The notes under the pieces were generated by a model. The model ran no database searches and was not told where the DNA came from. It was given only the letters and a program-made list of their open reading frames with translations. The position numbers and the translations under genes were made by a program. This document shows positions 5,717-11,317 of a stretch of 14,336 bases of DNA, piece after piece; within the stretch, counting starts at the first letter, position 1, and every line of letters begins with the position of its first letter. The DNA is taken from NCBI GenBank assembly GCA_039182715.1, contig JBCDBY010000097.1, positions 1-14,336 of the forward strand. The letters are read 5' to 3'. This DNA comes from JBCDBY01 sp039182715 (GTDB lineage Bacteria > Planctomycetota > PLA2).

Positions 5717-6970
5717 ATGGCAAGCAAGAAGCGCGCCGCCGAGATCCAGGCGGGCATCGTCGTCCTCGTGGGGCTCGCGGTCATCGCGTTCAGCCTCTAC
5801 TACGTGGATGGCGGCGCGGACCAGTTCCGGGACAAGACGCTTTACACCGTCTATCTGCCGGATGCGGGCGGCCTCAAGCCCGGCTACGACGTCAACCTCG
5901 ATGGCCGCAAGGTCGGCTCGGTGGCGGAGGTGCGCGCGGCCTCCGACGACGAACGGCCGGCGGAGATCCTCGGGCGCACCTACGGCAACTTCTCGGTGGC
6001 GGTCGCGGAGATCTTCACCGACGAGCGGATCCCGGTGGACAGCGGCGTCGAGGTGACCAAGTCGATCACCGGGACGGTCGAGCTGCTGTTCGCGAGCGGC
6101 AAGTCGACCGAGTCGGCGACCGTCGACACCATCTTCCAGGGCCGCGCCCGCGCCACGTTCGAGAAGGCGACGGACGAGGCGGTCGCGCTCGTCGACGAGG
6201 CGAAGCGCACCGTTGCCGCGGCCACGAAGGTGGTCCAGAGCGTGGACACGGAAGTGTCGGAGCTGCGCGTGAAGGCGCTGCGTTCGGACATCGATACGTT
6301 CGTCGGCAAGCTCAACGAGTTCGTCGACACGCTCAACAAGTTCGTCGGGGAGGCGGAGGAGCCGGCGCTCGCCACGCTGCGCGGCGCGAGCGAGGCGGTG
6401 GAGGAGTACCGCGGCCTGGGCACCGAGATTCGCACGTCGTGGCGCGACGACATCGCGCCGCGCGTCAACGAGACGCTCGACGAGACGCGCGCCCTGATGA
6501 AGGACACGCGGCCGGCCGTGAAGTCGGCGCTGCAGAAGCTCGACGATGCGCTGACGCTCGCGAGCGGCACGCTGGTCGGCATCCAGGATCTGACGTCCGA
6601 GCTGAAGAGCACGGCCTCGGAGAGCCGCCCGCATCTCGTGGCGGCGCTGCGAGCGGCACGCCTCGCCATGAGCGACTTCCAGGATGCGGCGGCGGACCTC
6701 AAGACGTCGCCCTGGAAGCTGCTCAACAAGCCGAGCGACAAGGAGGTCGAGTCGGTCGTGATGCTCGACGCCGCCAAGCGATACATGGACGCCGCGCGCG
6801 AGGTCCAGGTGAGCGTGGACGACCTCAAGACGCTCGAGCGCCTCGGCGCGCTCGAGGACGAGGAGAGCAAGCAGGCCCTCGACCGCGCCACGACCCGCCT
6901 CAACGAGGCCGTCGACAAGATGAAGGCGCAGGAGTCGGCCGTCATGCAGCTGCTCAAGCAGGGGGGCTAG
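5717..6970 (+). CDS. mlaD: MCE-domain (MlaD-like) substrate-binding protein
   Basis: This 417-residue protein is the MCE component of the transporter: one N-terminal membrane helix (12-30), then an MCE domain (about 40-130) with VYLPDAGGLKPGYDVNLDGRKVGSV and a VTKSITGTVELLFASG strand pair. Residues 145-330 and 350-415 are long charged helices, probably coiled coil. SPWKLLNKPSDKE (331-343) is a motif I associate with long MCE proteins. E. coli MlaD is about 183 residues, so this protein is of the long type whose helices can build a needle or tunnel through the periplasm (as in PqiB or LetB), though with only one MCE domain. GGAGG (5705-5709) lies 7 bases before the ATG, which follows the mlaF stop directly. 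It is the last gene of the run. Confidence 0.93.
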   Translation: MASKKRAAEIQAGIVVLVGLAVIAFSLYYVDGGADQFRDKTLYTVYLPDAGGLKPGYDVNLDGRKVGSVAEVRAASDDERPAEILGRTYGNFSVAVAEIFTDERIPVDSGVEVTKSITGTVELLFASGKSTESATVDTIFQGRARATFEKATDEAVALVDEAKRTVAAATKVVQSVDTEVSELRVKALRSDIDTFVGKLNEFVDTLNKFVGEAEEPALATLRGASEAVEEYRGLGTEIRTSWRDDIAPRVNETLDETRALMKDTRPAVKSALQKLDDALTLASGTLVGIQDLTSELKSTASESRPHLVAALRAARLAMSDFQDAAADLKTSPWKLLNKPSDKEVESVVMLDAAKRYMDAAREVQVSVDDLKTLERLGALEDEESKQALDRATTRLNEAVDKMKAQESAVMQLLKQGG

Positions 6971-7051
6971 GAGCGAGGGGCCAGGGGCAGGAGGCTCTCG
7001 GCAAAGGCCACGCAAAGCCCCCGGCCCCCAGCTCCCGGCACCCGGCACTCC
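6969..7051. repeat. Opposed heptamer arrays between mlaD and mdh
   Basis: Read in sevens from 6969 the sequence is AGGAGCG, AGGGGCC, AGGGGCA, GGAGGCT. After a 20-base spacer, sevens from 7017 read GCCCCCG, GCCCCCA, GCTCCCG, GCACCCG, GCACTCC, the opposite strand sense. Bases 6976-6988 can pair with 7017-7029 at 11 of 13 positions (two A-C mismatches) with a 28-base loop. The 13-mer AGGGGCCAGGGGC recurs exactly at 8053-8065 after mdh. The array may end the mla transcript, but no T-run follows. Confidence 0.6.
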
Positions 7052-7099
7052 GATCCTTGCCGCACGCGTGAGAATCGCAAGCGAAGGAGATCCCACCGC

Positions 7100-8032
7100 A
7101 TGCACAAAGTCACCGTCGTCGGCGCCGGCAACGTAGGCGCCACCTGCGCGTTCCAGCTGGCGGAGCGCAACGTCGCCACGCACATCACCATGATCGACAT
7201 CGTCGACGGCATGCCGCAGGGCAAGGCGCTCGACATGGCGCAGTGCGGGTCGATCTTCGATTTCGACGCCCATCTGGAGGGCAGCAACGACCTCGCCGCC
7301 GTCGAGGGCAGCGACGTGGTCGTCGTGACCTCGGGGATCCCGCGCAAGCCGGGCATGGACCGCATGGACCTGCTCAAGACGAACGCGGGGATCATGAAGG
7401 ATGTCGCGACCAACATCCGCGAGCATGCGCCCGACGCGATCGTGGTCGTCATCACGAACCCGCTCGACGTCATGGCCTACGCGATGCTGCAGGTGACCGG
7501 CTTCCCGCGCGATCGCGTGATCGGCATGGCGGGCGTTCTGGACGCCGCGCGCTTCCGTCGCTTTATCGCCTGGGAGATCGGCTGCTCCGTGCGCGACGTC
7601 AACGCGATGGTGCTCGGCGGCCACGGCGACCAGATGGTCCCGATGCCGCGCTTCAGCACGGTCAACGGCGTGGCGATCACCGAGTTGATTCCCGACGACC
7701 GCATCCAGGCGCTCTGCGACCGCACGCGCACCGGCGGCGGCGAGATCGTCAAGCTGCTCAAGACCGGCAGCGCGTTCTACGCGCCGGCCGGTTCCGGCAC
7801 GGTCATGGTCGAGGCGATCCTGCGCGACACCGGCCACATCGTGCCCGCGTGTGCGTTCCTGCAGGGCGAGTACGGCTACGAGGACCTCTACATCGGCGTG
7901 CCCTGCATGCTGGGCAAGGAGGGTCTCAAGCAGATCGTCGAGCTGGAGCTCAACGAGGACGAGAAGCGCATGCTCGACGTCTCGGCCGAGGCCGTCAGCA
8001 AGGGCATCGAGGATGTGAAGCAGTTTCTCTAG
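7100..8032 (+). CDS. mdh: Malate dehydrogenase (LDH-like, NAD-dependent)
   Basis: The 310-residue enzyme interconverts malate and oxaloacetate with NAD(H) in the citric acid cycle, in the cytoplasm. The Rossmann motif is GAGNVG (8-13) and Asp33 should bind the adenosine ribose, giving NAD preference. In the substrate loop IPRKPGMDR, Arg82 stands where lactate dehydrogenases have Gln102; this marks malate rather than lactate. Arg88 and Arg151 are the other substrate-binding arginines, Asp148 and His175 (GGHGD) the catalytic pair. Length and motifs match the tetrameric LDH-like MDH class found in Chloroflexus and other groups, not the E. coli dimeric type. AAGGAG (7084-7089) lies 10 bases before the ATG. 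The gene stands alone, with repeat arrays on each side and a good terminator after it. Confidence 0.96.
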   Translation: MHKVTVVGAGNVGATCAFQLAERNVATHITMIDIVDGMPQGKALDMAQCGSIFDFDAHLEGSNDLAAVEGSDVVVVTSGIPRKPGMDRMDLLKTNAGIMKDVATNIREHAPDAIVVVITNPLDVMAYAMLQVTGFPRDRVIGMAGVLDAARFRRFIAWEIGCSVRDVNAMVLGGHGDQMVPMPRFSTVNGVAITELIPDDRIQALCDRTRTGGGEIVKLLKTGSAFYAPAGSGTVMVEAILRDTGHIVPACAFLQGEYGYEDLYIGVPCMLGKEGLKQIVELELNEDEKRMLDVSAEAVSKGIEDVKQFL

Positions 8033-8066
8033 GTGGCCAGGGGCCAGAAGCTAGGGGCCAGGGGCC
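8032..8066. repeat. Five-unit heptamer array after mdh
   Basis: In sevens from the last base of the mdh stop codon the sequence reads GGTGGCC, AGGGGCC, AGAAGCT, AGGGGCC, AGGGGCC. Three units are identical and two diverged, and all hold the 7-base phase. The last unit forms the left side of the terminator stem. Confidence 0.65.
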
Positions 8067-8107
8067 TGTGCGTGCTGCGGCGCGCGCAGGCCCCTTCTCT
8101 TTCGTCT
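8060..8107 (+). terminator. Rho-independent-type terminator of mdh
   Basis: AGGGGCCTGTGCG (8060-8072) pairs with CGCGCAGGCCCCT (8083-8095): 12 Watson-Crick pairs and one G-U, with a 10-base loop. It is followed by TTCTCTTTCGTCT, pyrimidine-rich rather than a pure T-run. It starts 28 bases after the mdh stop. Confidence 0.7.
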
Positions 8108-8125
8108 GACGAACGTCTGACGAAC
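8104..8125. repeat. Exact tandem 11-base repeat
   Basis: GTCTGACGAAC occurs twice in a row (8104-8114 and 8115-8125), just after the mdh terminator. It may be a pair of binding sites or replication slippage; no nearby promoter decides. Confidence 0.6.
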
Positions 8126-8179
8126 CACTCTTGGAGTTGGCGCGCATATCCGCTGTCGCCACAAGGGGTTGCGTCGCGG

Positions 8180-8203
8180 GGGTGCGGCACCGATGCCGCA
8201 CTC
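8180..8203 (-). terminator. Hairpin downstream of minus-strand run
   Basis: GTGCGGCA (8182-8189) and TGCCGCAC (8194-8201) form a perfect 8-pair stem with a 4-base loop, extendable by a G-U and a G-C pair. It lies 17 bases past the stop of the last minus-strand gene (8220), where a terminator is expected. No T-run follows on that strand, so it may be Rho-linked or a 3' stabiliser. Confidence 0.42.
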
Positions 8204-8219
8204 GCGCGGGTTGCCGGGT

Positions 8220-8858
8220 TCAGCGAAGCTCGAAGTACTGCAGAAAGAGGTCCATGAGCATGCGGAACTCCGTCGAGAGCATCTGCTCGCGTGTCGCGGT
8301 GCCGTGCATGTGGATGACCCAGGTCTTTCCTTTGTGCCGGAAGGCGAGGACCCAGTCCTCGGTGAGCATCTTCGGGTCGGTCTTGTTCTCGATCCGGAGG
8401 CCCTCGACTTCGTGTCCGGCGAGCGAGGCGCCGAGCGATCCGGCCTTGATCGCGGGCCGGCCCTCCGTGGCCTTTCGGATGGTGGCGGCGATCTCGCGCG
8501 CTTTGGCCGTGTAGGCCGCTTCGGCCGTCTTCTCCTTGCTCGTCGTCAGCGTGGCGGACGCGGTCCGTCCGCGGACGATCCAGCGGGGTGCGTCGCCCGC
8601 GCCCTTCGCCTCGATGTGCTCGTACTCGAACCCGCGCGGGTAGCGGAAGCGGAACGGCGGCGTCTCCACCTGCAGGAACCCGCGCGGCGTCAGCTTCACC
8701 TTGCGCTTCTTGCCGTCGATCTCGAGCTCGTAGGCGCGGCCCTCGAGGATCTCGTGCTTCTCTCCATCGATCTCCAGGACGTACGCATGCGCGGGCGCGG
8801 GATCGGATCCGGCGGCGCAGACCGCGACGCCGAGGAGGGCTACGAAGAGACTACGCAT
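8220..8858 (-). CDS. Exported protein, YVLEIDG paralogue 1
   Basis: The 212-residue product starts with a signal peptide (MRSLFVALLGVAVCAAG) and should be exported. I do not recognise a named family. Residues 26-59 (YVLEIDGEKHEILEGRAYEL then EIDGKKRKVKLTPR) contain a short internal repeat, EIDGxK twice about 18 residues apart, and match the next upstream gene almost position for position. The rest alternates beta strands and helices: PPFRFRYPRGFEYE, a basic helical middle, GHEVEGLRIENKT, TEDWVLAFRHKGKTWVIHMHG, ending QYFELR. The Cys at position 14 lacks a good lipobox. The start at 8858 is preferred because it begins the signal peptide; an upstream ATG would overlap the neighbour. It is the last gene of a four-gene minus-strand run. 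Confidence 0.83.
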   Translation of the reverse strand: MRSLFVALLGVAVCAAGSDPAPAHAYVLEIDGEKHEILEGRAYELEIDGKKRKVKLTPRGFLQVETPPFRFRYPRGFEYEHIEAKGAGDAPRWIVRGRTASATLTTSKEKTAEAAYTAKAREIAATIRKATEGRPAIKAGSLGASLAGHEVEGLRIENKTDPKMLTEDWVLAFRHKGKTWVIHMHGTATREQMLSTEFRMLMDLFLQYFELR

Positions 8859-8865
8859 GCCCGCG

Positions 8866-8871
8866 ATTATG
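8866..8871 (-). promoter_or_regulatory. Candidate leaderless -10, paralogue 1
   Basis: CATAAT (5 of 6 to TATAAT) lies 7 bases before the ATG at 8858 on the minus strand, with no SD between. The preceding GCGCGTGCC is shared with the region upstream of paralogue 2. No -35 box is clear. Confidence 0.35.
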
Positions 8872-8890
8872 GGCACGCGCGTCCAGTCGA

Positions 8891-9547
8891 TCAGCCCTTT
8901 TTGAGTTCGAAGTGCTCGGAGAACATGGTCGTCATCCGCCGAAACGCCTTCGTGGCCTTGCCTTCCGTGATGAAGTCGTCGTCCAGCTGCAGGATCCAGA
9001 ATCGGCCCGCGTGCTTGAACGCGTAGATTTCGCAAGCGGTCGTGAAGTCGGTTTCCGTGCGGTCTTCCAGGCGGATCCCATCCAGGGTACGCTCCGCAAA
9101 CTCCAGCTTCGCCTTCGTGCGCTCAAGGGCCGGTTTCTCTCCCGCCAGGTTCTTATGAAAACGACGGAACCGCTTCTCTCCCGCCGCTACCGCCTGGTCG
9201 AGCGACCGAGCGTTCGATTGCACCAGCCGGATCGACACGCTGTCTCCCTCCGGACCTCCGGAGACGCTCCACGTCGGGAAGTCCTGCATGTCGTCCTGGT
9301 CCTGGAACTCGAAACTGTACTCTCGCGGGAACCGGAATGAAAACCAGCGGCTCGTCGAGACCTTGTAAGGACGAGGCGTCAGGCGAACCTTGCGTTTCTG
9401 CCCGGCGATCTCGATCTCGTAGGCGCGACCGGGCGCGATCTCGTGTTCCTTCCCGTCGATCTCCAGCACGTAGTTCTGGACCGGGACACGCGGTGAGCCC
9501 ACGGCCAGTACCGAAAGCGTCAGCAGAACGAAGAAGATGGATCGCAT
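8891..9547 (-). CDS. Exported protein, YVLEIDG paralogue 2
   Basis: This 218-residue product has a signal peptide (MRSIFFVLLTLSVLAVGS) and is the tandem paralogue of the gene at 8220-8858. YVLEIDG falls at residues 26-32 in both, followed by HEI, GRAYE, EI, KRKV and LTPR at matching places. Shared features further on include FSFRFPREYSFEF, a basic helix, LDGIRLEDRTETD, YAFKHAGRFWILQLDD and a final EHFEL. A family is not recognised; the order of strands and helices suggests a compact periplasmic alpha/beta protein. It starts 35 bases after the S41 gene and ends 32 bases before paralogue 1. No SD precedes the ATG; CACAAT is 6 bases upstream. Sequence divergence shows the duplication is old, not an assembly artefact. 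Confidence 0.83.
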   Translation of the reverse strand: MRSIFFVLLTLSVLAVGSPRVPVQNYVLEIDGKEHEIAPGRAYEIEIAGQKRKVRLTPRPYKVSTSRWFSFRFPREYSFEFQDQDDMQDFPTWSVSGGPEGDSVSIRLVQSNARSLDQAVAAGEKRFRRFHKNLAGEKPALERTKAKLEFAERTLDGIRLEDRTETDFTTACEIYAFKHAGRFWILQLDDDFITEGKATKAFRRMTTMFSEHFELKKG

Positions 9548-9553
9548 GCGCGC

Positions 9554-9559
9554 ATTGTG
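9554..9559 (-). promoter_or_regulatory. Candidate leaderless -10, paralogue 2
   Basis: CACAAT is followed by GCGCGC and the ATG at 9547. It is preceded by GCGCGTGC, as before paralogue 1, so this upstream block was copied with the gene or is kept by selection. Confidence 0.25.
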
Positions 9560-9582
9560 GCACGCGCGGGTGCGTGGCGCCT

Positions 9583-11301
9583 TCAACGTTGCGCCAAGAG
9601 GTTGACGGCTGCGTCGAGCTGCGTATCGGTCCTGCGGATGAGGTCGGTCGGCACCGGCTCGACGCGTTTGTCCGGCTGGATGCCGACGCCGTCGTAGAGC
9701 TGGCCGGTCGGTCGGAAGGACATCATCGACGAGACGCGCAGGCGCAGGCCGGTGCGGCGCAGGTCGACGCCGCGGCTGCGTCCGCTGCCGCCGCCGCTCG
9801 GCATGCCCAGCAGCGTCACGCGCGGCAGGCCCCGGAACGCGCCGAGGAAGATGTCCGTCGCGCTGAAGCAGCCCTCGTCCATCAGGATGACGACGCGCTG
9901 CTTGTAGCGGCGCTTGACGTCCCGCGGCGAGACGACCATGTAATGCCAGTCGGTGAACTTCGCGCGCGGGGGATCGAACGCCGGCTTGAAGCTCTTCGCG
10001 AACTTCGCGATGGCCGCGCGCTCGGCGTCGGTCCAGAGCTTTGCCGTCGGGAGGTAGAGCGACCGGTTCTGCAGGTGGCCCTCGAGCGTCCCCTCGCGAT
10101 CCGTACGGTCCATGCGCAGGACCGCGACGTTGCAGACGCGCGGCTCGTCGTCGAGGAAGAAGGGCAGCAGCATCTTCAGCGCGTCGCGCGTGCCGCCGCC
10201 GTTGCCGCGCACGTCGATGATCAGGCCCTTCGATCCCTGGAGCGCGGAAAAGGCGTGCATGAGCCGCAACAGCCAGTCGACATCGCCGTCCATTTTCGTG
10301 ATGGGCAGATAGCCGATGTCCCCGGTCAGCAGTCCGGGGGTGCGCTCCCCGTACGGACCGAACGCGAGGCGCGCCGTCAGGTCGCGCCGGACCTTCGTGC
10401 TCTTCTGCCCGTCGCTCAGGGTGAGCTCGACGTCGCGCCGCGGCTTCACGCCCAGCTCCTCGCGGAGCGCCGCGAGGTAGGCGAGGTCGCGCACGCCCTG
10501 CGCGAAGCGGAACGTCTTCGAGCCGTGCGCGACCCACGCGCCGGTCGCCTCGATCCACTTCGCGATGGGCACGCCGTCGATCGCCGTGAGGTACGGATGC
10601 TTCTCGGACACGAAGCGTTTGCCGTCGGCCTCGATCGCCACCACGCGCTCCCCGCACGGGCGCGTGAGGATCGGGAGATAGCCCTTCGCCAGATAGGCGC
10701 GCCGCTGCCGCAGGCGCGTGTGCCCGTCGCCGAACTTCGCGAGCGCGCGCAGCACGTGGCGCCCGAACTGCTCCCGCGTCACCGTCTCCGGCATATCGTC
10801 CCAGCGAAGCGCGGCGAGACCCTCCGGTCGCACGAACCGGTAGGAGTGCCGTTTTTCGATCGTCTCGATCAGCTCGGCCAGATCCTTGCGCGCCCCGCGT
10901 GCGTCGAACGGACGGGGCCGGCGCTCCGCGCGGCGCCGCTTGTCGAGTACCTGCTGCCGGTTGGCGTGCGTCATGGGCGCCACGGCGATCGTCTCGAGCT
11001 TGCCGGTCTTCGGATCCTCCAGCACGAGTGCGACCGTGCGACCCGGCTTGCGCTGCATGCCGGCGAGGACCTCGACGAGGTCCTCCGCGAATCGCTTGTG
11101 CGCGCGGCGTCCGTACGTCTTGTCGCAGAACGCGAGGACGTCGGCGACCGGCAGCCCCGCGATCTCCTTCAGTCGGTAAGGCTTGCCCTGGAACTGCACC
11201 GTCACGTCGGCGCCGTCGATCACGACCTCGGTGAAGGGGGAGAGCTTCTCGAACGCAGCCGCCGTCGTCGCTAACAGCAGCAGCCCGATTCCAATCCTCA
11301 T
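9583..11301 (-). CDS. Exported S41-family (CtpA/tricorn-like) peptidase
   Basis: The 572-residue product has a signal peptide (MRIGIGLLLLATTAAA) and the features of the S41 family of serine peptidases. DGHTRL (192-197) is the early conserved stretch; GLIIDVRGNGGG (359-370) is the central family motif; DEGCFSATD (475-483) holds the expected nucleophile Ser480; MPSGGGSGRS (500-509) and YDGVGIQPD (536-544) are the late glycine-rich and GxxPD motifs. Residues 18-110 form an extra N-terminal domain I cannot name, and 215-310 may be a diverged PDZ-like part (ITAIDGVPI-type stretch at 239-246). Substrate is unknown; such enzymes trim envelope proteins or degrade peptides. AGAGGGG lies just before the ATG. 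The Kelch gene ends 16 bases upstream, suggesting co-transcription. Confidence 0.9.
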   Translation of the reverse strand: MRIGIGLLLLATTAAAFEKLSPFTEVVIDGADVTVQFQGKPYRLKEIAGLPVADVLAFCDKTYGRRAHKRFAEDLVEVLAGMQRKPGRTVALVLEDPKTGKLETIAVAPMTHANRQQVLDKRRRAERRPRPFDARGARKDLAELIETIEKRHSYRFVRPEGLAALRWDDMPETVTREQFGRHVLRALAKFGDGHTRLRQRRAYLAKGYLPILTRPCGERVVAIEADGKRFVSEKHPYLTAIDGVPIAKWIEATGAWVAHGSKTFRFAQGVRDLAYLAALREELGVKPRRDVELTLSDGQKSTKVRRDLTARLAFGPYGERTPGLLTGDIGYLPITKMDGDVDWLLRLMHAFSALQGSKGLIIDVRGNGGGTRDALKMLLPFFLDDEPRVCNVAVLRMDRTDREGTLEGHLQNRSLYLPTAKLWTDAERAAIAKFAKSFKPAFDPPRAKFTDWHYMVVSPRDVKRRYKQRVVILMDEGCFSATDIFLGAFRGLPRVTLLGMPSGGGSGRSRGVDLRRTGLRLRVSSMMSFRPTGQLYDGVGIQPDKRVEPVPTDLIRRTDTQLDAAVNLLAQR

Positions 11302-11317
11302 CAGGGCCCCTCTCTCA

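Noticed and set aside
7057..7075. Promoter TTGCCG/GAGAAT before mdh
   Set aside because: The two boxes are only 7 bases apart, too close for sigma70.
4799..7837. A 1012-codon open frame on the minus strand
   Set aside because: It lies antisense to mlaF, the MCE gene and mdh, whose motifs are clear. The Arg/His/Asp/Leu-heavy translation is a GC-rich shadow.
8126..8219. Small RNA or tRNA gene between mdh and the convergent gene
   Set aside because: No cloverleaf, anticodon arm or promoter could be found; only the hairpin at 8180-8203 is supported.
8817..8858. Paralogue 1 as a lipoprotein through Cys14
   Set aside because: The residues before the Cys (VAV) lack the small residue needed at -1; an ordinary signal peptide fits better.
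9337..11274. A 645-codon open frame on the plus strand
   Set aside because: It is antisense to the S41 peptidase, which has a signal peptide and all family motifs.
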